A stretch of DNA of 64,000 nt from Rhipicephalus microplus (GCF_043290135.1 NC_134705.1:58089771-58153770); one strand, 5' to 3'. Shown: positions 23,563 to 36,092, counted from the stretch's first letter. Numbers and translations: made by a program. The notes: a model not told the origin generated them from the letters alone.

Positions 23563-24911
23563 AAGGGACACTAAAACAAATTATAAATTCAATTCAGAGT
23601 GAAAGATCAATGTACGTATGACAGCGTCTAAAACCACACCATTTATAACAGCAGTGCCCTACTTACTGAGAAATCAAGCTAAATCTATGAAAACACATGC
23701 GCCACAAGAGGACATTTGCAAAATGTTCCTGATGACGTGAGATTTACTGCATACAATTACCCACTACTCATCCAACTAGCCACACTAAATAGAGAACATT
23801 CCATGCATCAAAATGCGTAACAAAATACTGCTTCTTCGTTGTGTGACTCGTAGAAAAAACTAACGCCGGACATTACCGTGGGGCACAGCACGAGTGGTTC
23901 AAAAGTTCCATTTCCGCCTGGTTGAACTGGACAGGTCGTGCCATCTAGCGGGGCCTAGTTAAACCAAGCACGCCTGCCCTCTCGAACGTCGTGGCTAAAA
24001 ATTTTTCAATGGCCGTTGCCGCTGTTACTGTTGTGGTTCACGTTAGTTTCGCCCTGCTGCTACTGTAGTATTGGTGGCCGCATAATAAAGCCGCGCAACG
24101 TTGTACACGGCAACGGTGACGTGAGGCGGCCACTTTGAGGCTGAAGATCTGAAGTGCGCTAGCATGATGCGCACCACTAAAACATGATTTTAATTCAAAA
24201 TAAGTACTACCATGGCGCAAAATCAGCACTGCCAGGTTTCTGCACTGCGATTTCAGCAATTACCATCGACTTACTTATCTACCTTTTGTGTCTATTTAAC
24301 AACTCTATATTCTGGTACGGATAACATCCCGTCAACTAAATCTTTTTACAATTTTCTCCTAATTGTGGACAAAGCGTCCGAAGAAAACCTTGCGCGTAAT
24401 ACACGAAACCACATAACCATTTCACGCGTGTACTCAGTCACACCTTTCCTACCTTAACTACAGCAAGTAATGACGCATTCCGACAGAGCACTTGCCAGAT
24501 GTTTTCGTATGATTGTGCGCAAGAAATAATTCCTTTGATCTCGTTGAAACAGAAATCATCACACAACTATGGGACAATTTATGTCATTGACTGAAACTGA
24601 TTAGTACGACTCACACGTCCGAAACTATATCTGCACATAAATAGTGCAAAAAGCATACAATTGAGATAGCCAGGAAGCTAAAAATTCGCAGCGCGAGAGT
24701 GCATTCATCATCAACTCGAAGCACATCGGCAAAAGCAATCCAAATGAGTTCTGCAGAACCTGCATGAGGACGGCACGGTTAAAAAAAGGAATGTAGCCAA
24801 CCATTCGTTTGTGGCATAACGCCACAAGCAAATCGGTACCGGGTTTTTCAGAAAGAAAAGCTTCTTAGTTGCGGAAAAATTTGTCCTTGTAAGGGGCTTA
24901 AACTTGCTTCT
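23563..24911. other. Non-coding DNA
   Basis: No gene recognised. An 81-codon frame at 24212-24457 lacks motifs. The area around 23990-24130 is locally GC-richer, without identifiable features. Confidence 0.45.
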
Positions 24912-24927
24912 AATGCCCCCTGGGGTG

Positions 24928-25069
24928 ATGGAGGCGGAAATGTCGAGGCTCGTGTGCTCAGATTTGGGTGCACGTTAAAGAACCCCAGGTGGTCAAAATT
25001 TCCGGAGCCCTCCACTACGGCGTCTCTCATAATCATATGGTGGTTTTGGGACGTTAAACCCCACAAATC
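24928..25069 (+). mobile_element. 5'-truncated Ruka-like SINE with 16-bp target-site duplication
   Basis: SINE body starting at ATGGAGGCGGAAATG, in the linker between tRNA head and body, and ending AAACCCCACAAATC. It is flanked by identical AATGCCCCCTGGGGTG at 24912-24927 and 25070-25085. The perfect duplication and good match to consensus-like copies suggest a fairly recent insertion. Confidence 0.9.
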
Positions 25070-25320
25070 AATGCCCCCTGGGGTGGTCACTTTACCAATG
25101 GTAGAGTGACCAATCTATTTGGACGTTAAACACGTTGCGTTGGAGATAATTTCGCCAATTATTGCAATACTCGAGAAATGCCAATTCCTGAAACCGAAAC
25201 TACGCCTAACATTTATGTCAGCTTCAAGCGCGTCTAAGTATGTTGGAGTAATAAAATTGGTATAAGAAATTATTGCGTCGACAAACTAGCAGTATCGAAT
25301 GAAAATGAGCCAATATTTAA

Positions 25321-26168
25321 GTAACACTCAACCTTCTACCCACTCCCACTGCTTCCTTGAGCAGAGTTCTCTCAACTGCGTAGCGCCTGTTGCTTTAGAA
25401 GGGAGTGGAAGGTTGGTTGCATAGGGTCCGTCTTATCTTGTCGTGGCTGCTGCTGCTTGTTGAGGCATGGATACCAGCGCCTTTCGATACGTTCAACAAC
25501 TCGACCTAATGTACAGGAAATTATGTACAAATTCACAACACTCTCTCCCATTGGAACCGTCGCATGCTACCTTGGAAGAACGAATAGTGCAGAGCACTTT
25601 TTGCTGCTACCAGAACGACCGTGAGGACTCGGGAGCCAGATTTTAACCCCTCGGTTGCCCCTCCCAATTCTCGTCACGGCCAACCAAAACAATTCAATCT
25701 GTCTATTGAACAGACTAAGCACGTTTGTTGCCGTCCTCTCCTCACGCTATATTATTCAAGCACCAACCTCTCGGTCGGAGAGAGCGAGACGAAAGAACCG
25801 GCCTACAGAATACGTTCCGCGAACTGTGCGAACGCAAACAATGGTGGCTCCGTTTGGCTGGGGGGGGGGGGGGGGGCCCTACTATTACAGCGAGATGACT
25901 ACGCTGTCCAACGTGACAGCCATCCCGCGGACTCTAATTCTGATGGATGGGTGCCGATACACCCGCTGTCCTTACGTCGCCCACCGGCACTTCGCTGGCC
26001 GGTAACCACCTAGCTGGTTGTCAAAAGTGGCGACCCACCGCGGTCTACTTACCAGAACGGGTGTCTTTACACCGAGATTATCGTCTCCCGAGAATCGGCT
26101 CTATGGCAAGCGCGCCCTTTTGCGACAAAAAAGACTCACCCCCGTGGCCTGCGACGCCAGACCTTACA
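25321..26168 (-). repeat. 3' LTR of element C
   Basis: About 848 bp, homologous end to end to 29741-30561. Shared blocks include TTCCTTGAGCAGAG, AGAAGGGAGTGGAAGGTTGG, GAGCCAG(G/A)TTTTAAC, AGAGAGCGAGACGAAAG and CGTCTCCCGAGAATCGGCTC. It contains a run of 18 G at 25861-25878 that is absent from the other LTR. Many single differences indicate an old insertion. Confidence 0.9.
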
Positions 26169-26170
26169 CG

Positions 26171-26180
26171 CCCTTCCCAA
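26171..26180 (-). promoter_or_regulatory. Polypurine tract of element C
   Basis: Read on the minus strand, TTGGGAAGGG followed by CG and then the LTR start TGTAAGG. Its position immediately upstream of the 3' LTR matches the plus-strand primer site of LTR elements. Confidence 0.65.
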
Positions 26181-27637
26181 GATTCGTGCAAATGGAGCTA
26201 CGCAAATAACAACATAAAGGGAGGGCGCCGAATGGCCCCAACCCTGCGGCCGCACTTCGCAGTTCATTGAATGCCAGAGACGTTTCTGCGACGCATACAA
26301 TATCCTTTCTGCTTAAACCTCTGGGCCCCACCAAACGAGCCACAAAGCAACAAAAAAAAGAAAAACGACACGAGGTCGATCGTGCAACTCTTGTATGCTT
26401 CTAGTCATACACATACAAAAAACGCTTCACTGAAGCACACACTCCCTCCCAGACGTGGTGCTTTTCAAGTCAAACAAAAAACACCATAACTCCTGCATGC
26501 TTACACATGCAAGAAAAAAAAACACTTCACTGAGACGCACACACATCTCAACGCATGGTGCTGTTCAAGTGTCTCCAGGTTCGCGCACGTCACTCGTAAC
26601 AAAAGGAGTGTCCACCACGTGCGTAGTCATCTAGTGTCTCTCAGGCACCAGCAATGGCAACGGCCTCTGAGGCACCGCTGCCATTTCCCGAGCGACCATT
26701 AGGTGCTTTCGGCAGTGCACATGCGTCGGCAACAATAGTGGGTGGCGGCCACAGACCATGGTTATCAGTGCGCTGAAGGGCCAGAATTTGACCGCTCCTG
26801 AATTTCAGCTCACTGACAATGGATCGCGGCATTGAGTCAGAGAAAATCCGTGCCGTGCACACGCGATCTATGCCTGTGCGTCACTCTTTGTTTGCCGTGA
26901 TAGGTAGACCTCCGAGGGGACCATGGACAATTTCACTACGAGCCAATGTGGCTTTTCTGGATCTACTCTCATCAATGCGCTGCCCTCCACAGTGTGGCTC
27001 CGTGCCGCCAAAACGCCCCATCCGCCTACACAATTTAGTCCGGAGCCCGCTTTCCCTTTAGCTCAGAAAACGGCCAAGCTACCTCCACGTGATTTAGCCC
27101 GTAGTTTAGGTAGTGTCTACACGATGCTTGAAATTTCATCAGCTTCGTCTCTAAGGTTGGCACACTCGAACCCTTGACTAGCGCAAGCTCCTCCCCATCA
27201 GGCGCCCGACAAGGCGAACCTGCAAGACACCCTAAGTAGCTCTCCAAATGACTCTCCACGCAACACTGTTCCCACTGAAGAAGTCTTCCCAATTTCCTTT
27301 TTACACTTCTATGTGGATGCGACTTCTTTCGGCTTAACTTCTCTTCTTCAAGAACTTCTAGTTGCCGCACCGAAGTCGCATTAGGTTGGCCGCCGAACAG
27401 CACCCTGTGCTTACTAAACTTCTAGCGGACTCGGTCAATGTCTAGTTTTCCGGCATCGGCCGACCGACCGGAACCCGGCCAAGTACCTGCAGCACACGCT
27501 GCTGACGGCCGTGGTTCATACTCAGCATCACTAAATTCCACGCCTTGCTCAAACGATATGCACGGACTCAACCTTTGGGAAACAAAGGCGCTATTCACTC
27601 GCGTGCAGCAGCTCTCGAGGCTCCGCCGGCCCACGTG

Positions 27638-28327
27638 TCACGCCCAAATGCTCATGGTGTTGTTCAAAAACCCTTTCACGCCCTCCTCAGGTAATTGCGG
27701 TTTTACCCTGGCATGCTTCTTCTTGCGGCATTTCTCGGGCACGCCTGCATCTTTCTTGCCTGCCGCTTGTATTCCATCGCGCGACGCGCGGCTGCCCTGA
27801 AGGCTGTCGTCGCCCCCGCTCCTCATTGAAACATGGGTGATCATACCCTCTATAGTCGTGGCTTCTCCCTGGCTTTCAGGGCTCTCGGCTTCCAACTGCC
27901 GCTCTTTGTCCGTGTTCACCAGACCACTCTTCGGCGTCAGCTGTGTGCCGCCTGTCTCCTCCGCGCCTTTCAATTTGCTCTCAGAAGCGCCCTTATCTTT
28001 AACCAATTTCCACGCTTTTTCTGACAGCAGGCAATCCGCTCGTGCCGTCAGTCGGTCAATTAAGGCGCAAAGCATAGGAACCGTTCCCTTTAGGTCAGTG
28101 CTAACGCCGCTTTCACTAGGCATCGTCAACGGAACCATCGCGAGCCTTGCCTTCACTGTACCGCCGAACGCAGATGTTAAGTTAATATTGCCTTGCGGCT
28201 TCACCATCTTCGGTGGGATCGTGCTCTCCCGCAACACAGTGATCTCCGCCCCCGTGTCCAAAACCGCTGCCATATGTCTATCCTTACAATCGAGTGACAC
28301 GGCGATAAGGTCACTGTGCGCTATCAC
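27638..28327 (-). pseudogene. Element C aspartic protease region
   Basis: 229-codon open frame. The retropepsin core is near its N-terminus: AAVLDTGAEITVLRE (catalytic Asp in DTGAE at about residue 22), then a hydrophobic strand pattern (ARLAMVPLTMP). The C-terminal two thirds is charged linker rich in Lys/Glu. It follows gag with a frame change near 28340, as expected for gag-pro. It is open throughout but has no downstream polymerase. Confidence 0.75.
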
Positions 28328-28352
28328 CGGTTCTTCATCGAAACGTGCTTCA

Positions 28353-29039
28353 CTAAGCTCTCGCCCTCAGTGCCCGGAACTCCTTCAGTCGGCTGTTTCT
28401 GGTGCTGAGTGCAATTTTATTTTTGGTGCCCTCCGCTACAGAAACTATAAACCATGTCCTGGACTTACGTTTTCCTTCTGCGCCTAACATTTCTCCGGCC
28501 CCGCGGCTCTTAGCTGTCTGATTCTCAGCTGTAGCTTTGCTCGGGCCTTGCGATTCCGCTGGCTTTTGATTTAACTGTAGCGCAGCGCTGTTCGCAACCT
28601 GCGCTTCCTCAAACGTTCGCAGCAACGCGGATATCTCTGGGGCGCTCATCCACTGTCTCTCTTCTTGGAGTGTAACATACCGCATGGCCTCCTCCGGGAA
28701 ATATTTCTTTAATTGGTCGGCAACCAAAAGTTTGGCCAGCCCCTCAAATGTGTACTGTCCCCTTGCCTCAAGGTAAAAGTGAAGATAGCTCTCTAAACGT
28801 GTCGAAAAAGGTCTCCACCCTTCGTTCGCACGCTTACCTGACCCGAAGAATCTTTTTAGATATTTCCAGGCTAAACGTTTGAGCTCATCAAGCACCGTTT
28901 GCTTGATTAACTGGTAATTTTTGTGCTCTGTTAGGCTTAGCCACGTGGACGAAAACGAGACTCTCTCCGCTACCAACGGGAAAACCGAACGCTTCCAGAA
29001 CTCCCCCGGTACCTCGTACGATTCTAGGGCACTTTCCAC
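28353..29039 (-). pseudogene. Element C gag
   Basis: 228-codon frame starting at ATG 29037-29039. A helical core at about residues 40-135 reads LDELKRLAWKYLKRFF, WRPFSTRLESYLHFYLEARG, LLVADQLKKYFPEEAMRYV and LLRTFEEAQ. This pattern resembles the capsid-derived SCAN-like domain of Gmr1-type Ty3/gypsy gag; the family match is by eye only. The C-terminus is Ser/Lys-rich, and no clean CCHC knuckle is seen. It is the first coding part after the leader and primer binding site. Confidence 0.65.
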
Positions 29040-29722
29040 GCACTATAACAACACAGGTGCTTCAGCCTTGGTGGGACATTATGAGAGCACCCCTGTGAGG
29101 ACTTTCGAATAGCGTCTCAGTTAGCTACACAAATCCCACCTGCCGAACTCAGGTTCACTCGCCCTCGAGCTTCCGCCCATCATCCACAATTGTCTCTCCA
29201 TCTCCTACCGCAACTCCTGCAGTCACGCTCTGGCATGAGATTTCCGAGACGGTCATCTCTCTGGCTCTCTCTTCGCACTACCCTCACCCGGGTTCACCGC
29301 GTCACTGTCGTCTCCCGACTCACAACTCATGGCCTGCGCTCGCCTGTCCGGGTTTAAATGGGCAAACCTTGTGTCCATAGGATGCCTTAAGGCTCAAGAA
29401 AGGCAGCGACACCCCTGAGATGTAAGAGCACCAGAGGACTCACCAATTGTGAAGTTGCTGCTCGCTGCTCTCTTGCCTTGCCCGCCACCAGACTCTCGAC
29501 ATCGCTCGATGTCGCCGGGGTTGTCGAAGAACCGATGAATTGGGATGACCGTTGCTGGACCGCTGACTTCCTCGGCTTGATGGCTGTCACACCGCAGCCT
29601 CCTAAGCTCGGTGGCTTGCTTCTTCGTTGGAACAGCCGATGTCTTCGCTTTCGTCTTCCGTGTCTTCAGCAACACGACGAACTCCTTGGTGCGCAGAGCG
29701 TTCCTTGTCGTCGTTGTTTCAA

Positions 29723-29740
29723 TCGTGTCTGAGTGCGCCA
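29723..29740 (-). promoter_or_regulatory. Primer binding site of element C
   Basis: On the minus strand TGGCGCACTCAGACACGA starts directly after the end of the right LTR (…CTTTAC). Starting with TGG next to the LTR is the standard form for annealing of a tRNA CCA end. The tRNA species is not identified. Confidence 0.7.
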
Positions 29741-30561
29741 GTAAAGCTTAACTTTCTACCCACTTGCTCTGTTTCCTTGAGCAGAGCTCTCTCAGCTGCG
29801 TAGCGGCTCTTGCTATAGAAGGGAGTGGAAGGTTGGTTGCACGGTGCCCGTCTTGTTTTGTCGTAGCTGCTGCTGCTAGCGCCTTTCGATACGTTCAACA
29901 ACTTGACTTAGTCTACAGGAACTTATGTACAAATTTACAAGACTCTTCAGCATTGACACCGCTGCATGCTGCCTCGGCAGAGCCGATAGGGCAGAGTACT
30001 TTTTGCTGCGACCAGAACGACCGTGAAGACTCGGGAGCCAGGTTTTAACTTCTTGGTTGCCCCTCTCAATTTTCCTCACAGCCAACCAAAACAATTCAGT
30101 CCGTTTATTGGACAAACTCAACACATTTGTGGCCGTCCTCTCCTCTCGCTCTCTTATTCAAGCACTCGACCTCTCGGCCGGAGAGAGCGAGACGAAAGGA
30201 CCGAGCTGCACACTTCGTTGCGCGAACTGTGCGAACGCACACCATGGTGGCGCCGTTTGGCTGTGGCACCCCTGCCATTACTGCGAGATGACTACGCTGT
30301 CCAGCGTGAAAGCCATCCCGCGGACTCTAATCCTGATGGATGGGTGCCAATATACAGGCTGTCCTCACGTCACCCACCGGCTCTTCGCTGGTCGGGGACC
30401 ACCTGGCTGGTTGTCAAAAGTGCCAACTGACCGCGGTCTTCTTATCAGATCGTGCGTCTTTACGCCGAGATTCTCGTCTCCCGAGAATCGGCTCTTTGAG
30501 AAGTGCACCCTTCTGTGACAGAGAAGACTCACCCCACTGACCTGCGACACCAGAGCTTACA
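29741..30561 (-). repeat. 5' LTR of element C
   Basis: About 821 bp, homologous to 25321-26168. On the minus strand it starts TGTAAGCTCTGGTG and ends near CTTTAC, next to the primer binding site. Confidence 0.9.
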
Positions 30562-31348
30562 ATTTGTATTTGGATAAAACTGATCCAGAATCATTGAACC
30601 AGGACTGCGTCGACATACGTGACCAAAGTAACTAACAAGCTCCTGTAAATAACATGTTAATATAACATTCATTTGGGTGTGAGTTGCTTACCATCCGGGT
30701 TTTGTTCCCAACTTTCGCATTCCCGAGTGGGTACATAGTGAGGGCCATTTTACTCTCACGCCTTTTCTTGGCACAGGGCAGGCAGCAGGTCTATCATCTG
30801 AGCAATTTCTCTGTCCTTACGCTCATTTCTTCTTTCCTTCCGTCTTCTGGCAAAAAGCTTTAGCTCACAGTTTCTATGCAGAAATTAAGACAAGTCGGCC
30901 CCCAAATTGTGATGAACCCAAAAGTATAAATAACATGAAAAATTAAGGAATATTTGGCAATGTGACGTTAAAGCGCATAGAAACGTGTGTCTGGCGATGA
31001 TGTATATGGAGACCACATACTTTACTCTTCAATGACCACCTGTTTTTTTTCACTACAACATGCCAATAGCTCCCACAAAAAAATATGCAAGAAACGTGAG
31101 AAATATACTTCTACCTCTGTGTATAAGTGCATATCGTGGAGCTTGCGGTATCAACATTTCTATTTACAGAAATATATTTACCCTTATTCATTTTTTATCA
31201 GTTTCAGCTATGTGTGTTTTTTTAGTCTTATAGTGATCACGCCACACACAATAGGGTGGGGGAAAACGACACATTCGGAAAATGAACAAGTTTTACTGGC
31301 ATGAAGGATTACACTGTGCGAAATTGCAATAAAAACAACATTTCTTAC
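30562..31348. other. Non-coding DNA
   Basis: No gene recognised. An open 105-codon frame at 30987-31304 is low-complexity and hydrophobic with no motif. Confidence 0.45.
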
Positions 31349-31530
31349 CTGTTTTAATGAGCAATCTCCGAGGATTCCATTTCAGTCGCTCCAATGGAGC
31401 TGATAAGAAAGATCCCTTTGTTCTTGTTTTTTGTTTCACACAGTCATTCATATAGCTCTCCATTCTACGTCTCCCCAAATGAGTCACCAAATTTCCAGGA
31501 ATTCTGGCCAATAAGAGCTCAATAAGTGAT
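31349..31530 (-). CDS. Candidate host exon, unidentified protein
   Basis: The 182-bp segment is open on the minus strand and bounded by near-ideal splice sites: acceptor GTGACTTTTTAAACAG ending at 31531 and donor ACAG|GTAAGAAATG with GT at 31348-31347. It encodes 60 full codons plus split codons, including ELLLARIPGNLVTHLGRRRM, ESYMNDCVKQKTRTKG and LERLKWNPRRLLIKT. The composition is basic with no low complexity. I do not recognise the family. No neighbouring exon could be assigned. It could also be part of a decayed mobile-element gene, but the precise splice boundaries favour a host exon. Confidence 0.5.
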
Positions 31531-33352
31531 CTGTTTAAAAAGTCACAAACGTAAAATCTTAGTAGCACAAGCTTCCTCCTTTTCCTGCAATGAAGAACAA
31601 ATCATTTTTTTGCCGGAGCATTTCCTGGGTGGATATGGTTCATTCGTACATATGGCATTATATTTCGTTTTGTGCGAAAGGAAGAATAGATTAAGGGAAA
31701 TCAAAGGGACAGATTTTAACTGTACTGCATATAGTTCGCTACCCTTCACAGGGGAGTACAATGTGGAAAAGAAGCGTAGACACAGGAAGAAGCAAAGAGA
31801 AAACAGCACCACTCACCAGATATAACCAGGAGGTCTCTAACGGCGACCTGACACAATGTAAGGCGCTGTCTCGCCTGTTGCTATGAGCACATTCTAAAAG
31901 GGACACTGGCACAAGCGTAATACTGAAACTGCCAAAGGGGAACCAAGAAAATGAAGTCTTTGGGACATTTAAGCAAACTTTGATTCCTGCTCATTAAGGA
32001 AATGCATTTGAAAGCTCTTGACGAGAACGCCAATGGCACTTTTCGACAACAAAAGAACACGCATGACTTGTGGTTTTAACGTGTACCATTTCAACTGAAA
32101 CGGTCCACGCACTTATTCTGGTCTGCATCACAACTGATCACTACAGAGGCCAAATAAATATAGGCACTGTCTATAATCGTCCCTGTCACACCGGAATTGG
32201 TGCAGATGGTTCCCCTAAAGGCATTTGATCATTTCTGAGCCATCAAGCACTTCTAGCTTGTTTTGTTACTTCGTCATTCCATACAGACAGAGGGTAATAT
32301 CAGTCACTTTAGGTAGAAGGCAAGGTCTTTCACAAACTCTATCTTATATTCCAACGCCACTGAGCGTTCAAGCAATGAACGTTTGATCTTAACGTGCATA
32401 CTGTTTAAATTAGCAAAGAAAAAGCAATTTTAGCGGGAAAATGTACAAAAACACCCAATACGCCCCTCTTGCACAGGTTAATTGCAGCCACGTTGCGGTT
32501 TTAATTGAGGAGCTTATAACTACAGCGCTTCTAAATCTCTTTGTGAATTGAGTATCAAGTAGCTTAACATCTATGGTGTGCTCGCCAGGCAAGCCAAGTA
32601 CACTGGCGTGTAAAAGGCACCTTATAGTCAGGCCTTACATCGGAACCCAGGCTAGAACAGAGATGTCATTTTCCCCTCAGCAGAGTGAATGCTGAAGAGG
32701 CAATATGTGCATATAGTAGGTAGCCATCTTGCATAGTCGTCGTAGCCACTGTGTACGTAGCCATCGTAAGCGTTTGCACGCAATGCTAAAGTTTAGCTTG
32801 AAAATCCGAAATAAGTAGTGATTTCTACGATGATGCAAAAGCGGCAATCTGACAATGCCATGTCACTTATTGCTGTCGGCATTACGTTTGTGTGGGGTCT
32901 TCATTCGCATTAGTGAGTTATCTTCGCAGAAGAATACATGACTTTCATCCGAAATGCTTGAGTTCGATTACGGCTCGAGTCATGACTTTTATACTTCGCT
33001 TCTATAGAGATATTTACCACATCGAGAACATCAACGATCACCGCACCGCAATGTGCCTCGCAGGACTCCTTTCTCACTATGTATATTTTTCGCTGTCTGG
33101 TTTAGATTTTCTAAAAGCTGGGTTTACAGGGATTGACATTCGCCTGCAGTGCATATCTGCACATCATAGGCAGCGGTTTGGGCCTGTGGGCCAAGCGTGA
33201 ATTTCGCAAAATATTTCTTGGCATACGCCACAGCAGGCCCACTCAACTAATTTCATGAAATGTGAATAGTTTTCTTCGCACATTGTTGCACGCTTACGGC
33301 AATTTTGTTATGGACCACGCTATGTGGGCAATCATGAAAACACCAAGAAGTA
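31531..33352. other. Non-coding DNA
   Basis: Several short frames on both strands around 31540-31830 overlap each other and carry no motif. A minus-strand frame at 32410-32592 (includes GEHTIDVKLLDTQFT) looks slightly coding-like, but I could not place it. No repeats recognised. Confidence 0.4.
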
Positions 33353-33715
<363 letters not shown>

Positions 33716-34664
33716 CAAATGCTTCACTTGAAAACTTCATCATGTGCTTGTACTACTTGAAAACTCTGTTGTTTCCTACAGAAGCAACAATGGAACAGTT
33801 CCTCCGATAGCTCTTGTATTACACTACATTTCTGCAAAACATTTTCAACAGCTCAACTCGAACACTTCAAAAGATATGGCTGTTACCCAGTGCCTTAATC
33901 CTGTTGCGGATTTAAGCGAGCCGTGTGCGAAATTTTGAGTCAGCGCTACTGTTATAAGTGCTTTGAATTGATCGTTTTGTTTTACTTGCCAATGTTCTAA
34001 AATGGTACATATGAAACTTGATTTTTATATTTCTTCCTCCATAAATCGCACTTCTAAAATTTATATCTTCGCATACTCACTGATGCTTGGGGAAAATGTT
34101 GCAATTAGATTTTTTTTATAAACTCATGTAGAGCGCCTTTGGATAAATGTTTAAAAACAGACATATTTTGCAATCTTTCACTACCAGACGCTTGCTGTAT
34201 TTTTTTGCAAGAAAAAGTAACGTTGCATTGAGCAATACAGAACTAGAATATAGCGCTATTGTGTGGCATTACGTGGAAAAAAATAAAAAGAAATAACAAA
34301 GGCACGCTAGTTGCCAGGTTCGAGACTTTTATGTGAATGTTCTGTTTTTGGGACATTGGCAATTCGCAGTGTGAGAAGCAGCGTAGGCGCGCACAAGCAT
34401 TTCCCCTTGTTCTGTTTTTTTTTCCTTGGCTTGTTGATGGCGCCCTTTAGGTGACTCTTGGCAGAAACTTCATCACTAGCTTTTCTGGGGTCATTTTGAG
34501 ATTGCCCGGTACGTGGAAGAAGCAGCGTTGAACTAATAAAAAATATAATTCAACTTTGGTGCATAGACGCGTCAGTCCCTGTAAATGTAAGTAGAAAATG
34601 TTTTTGCTACTGATTTAACATTTGTGGTAACTGTTTTACAACGCAATATTTCTTATTGTAGGTC
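33716..34664. other. AT-rich DNA upstream of piggyBac copy
   Basis: No coding motif. It may contain the 5' non-coding end of the piggyBac element, but I could not find a TTAA-bounded inverted terminus by eye. Confidence 0.4.
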
Positions 34665-35745
34665 ATGGCACAACGCTTTCTACCTTTGGAGGCAGCGATT
34701 GATCTTTTGTTCAGCCTCCCCGATGAAAAACGCGAAGATACGTTTGTATATCAGTTGCCACCCGATGAAGGTGGAAATATTACTGCTGAGGACCACGTGA
34801 ATGAAAATGAGTTTTCTGAAGTTGTTCCCGACGATGCATGTGGGCACGTTGAAGTCATGCGTTGCAGCGATGAAGATTTTGATTCGCCATCCGGGTTTTC
34901 AAGCCCTGAGCCACGACGAAAACAACCAGCGTGTAGGCAAACGACTGCTGCAAAAATACATAATTTTTCAACGAAGACTGGAAAAACGAGAACCTCAAAG
35001 TGCGCACATGTGTCAACATGGAGTGGCCGTGCTAATTTTGATAGAGAATTCGCCAGCGACTGTGCTTTCTTTTTGCTCGAGGCATTTCCGGAGCTTGGAA
35101 ACATGAGTTCCTTTATGCTATTCAGTAAAATTATTTTTCCAGAATATCTTCATTCACTGGTTCAACTGACAGCGAAATATGCACTCCAAAACAGTGAGGA
35201 GGGGGACGTCTGCAGTATGGGCATTGGTCAGTTTTTTGGCTTTTTACTTTTTAATGACTTAGAAACTACTATGTTGCACCAGACGCGTACTGGAGCACTG
35301 CAGAAGACCTTTGTGTGTTTAAAGTGGCGACCGTGGTGGCTTGGCTGCTCAAAACGTTCTTCCTTGTTGTAGACAATTCTGAGTTGCAAGCAGGCAAAAA
35401 GATAGGCAGCATTCAGTCCTTTCATGATGAAATCTTGTAATGTTTCTGCCAATTTTAGGTATTCCACAAGAACCTCAGCATCAACGAATCAATGGTGCTC
35501 TATTACGGCCACCACTCGTGCAAAATGCTTATTCGTGGTAAACCAATACGATTTGATGATAAGATCTGCATGATGTGCTCAGCAAGTAGGTATCCCTACG
35601 CACTGAAAATACATTGCGCAAAAAATGGCAATAACGACAAGACCCCTCTTGGCCTTAGAGTAGTTACGAACATGGTGTCGGTCCTTTAAGCCCCTGAACA
35701 ACGCGAAATCTACTTCGACAACTTCTTCACTTCGCATGGTCTCTT

Positions 35746-36050
35746 GATAGATTGATATGAGGGGTTTACCAACTCAAAACCAACCTATGATTATGAGAGA
35801 CGCCGTAGGACGAATGTATATGTGGGGCTTAGCGTGCCAAAACCACCATATTGTCATGGGCGACGCCGTAGTGGTGGGCTCCGGAAATTTAGGCGACCGT
35901 GGGTTTCTTTAAAGTGCACGCAAATCTAAGCACATGGGCCTACATCCTTTTCACCTCCTTCAGAAATGCAGCCGCCACCGCCGGGATTCGATCCCGCGAC
36001 CTGCGGGTTAGCAGCCGAGTACCTTGACCACTAGACCACCGTAGCGGGGT
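35746..36050 (-). mobile_element. Ruka-like SINE (minus) with duplicated 3' tail, inside piggyBac
   Basis: Full minus-strand SINE at about 35817-36050, whose box B complement GGGATTCGATCCC lies near 35981. It is preceded by an extra partial SINE 3' end at 35746-35812 (GATATGAGGGGTTTACCAAC ... ATGATTATGAGAGACGCCG). The whole unit is bracketed by CGCATGGTCTCTT (35733-35745) and CACATGGCCTCTT (36051-36063), a 13-bp target-site duplication with two differences. Confidence 0.88.
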
Positions 36051-36092
36051 CACATGGCCTCTTCACCAAACTGGCTGACCAGGGCATTTGAG

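Larger units (their letters stand above)
25321..30561 (-). mobile_element. LTR retrotransposon C (Ty3/gypsy-like), gag-pro only
   Basis: Minus-strand LTR element of about 5.2 kb. It has long terminal repeats at both ends, a primer binding site directly inside the right (5') LTR, a polypurine tract directly before the left (3') LTR, a ~680-bp leader, gag, and an aspartic protease in a following frame. The remaining ~1.47 kb up to the polypurine tract shows no reverse transcriptase, RNase H or integrase motif in any frame that I can find. So the copy is either internally deleted or a non-autonomous gag-pro form. The target-site duplication is not clear: ATTT is possible on both sides if the LTR ends are shifted slightly. 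Confidence 0.85.

Noticed and set aside
25861..25878. Run of 18 G as a regulatory G-tract
   Set aside because: Present in only one of the two LTRs; most likely slippage or an assembly effect.
25621..26270. Open plus-strand frames of 107-130 codons
   Set aside because: They lie inside the LTR of element C, recur in decayed form in the other LTR, and have no motif.
27438..28487. Plus-strand frames of 120-216 codons
   Set aside because: Antisense to the gag and protease genes of element C, which carry the recognisable motifs.
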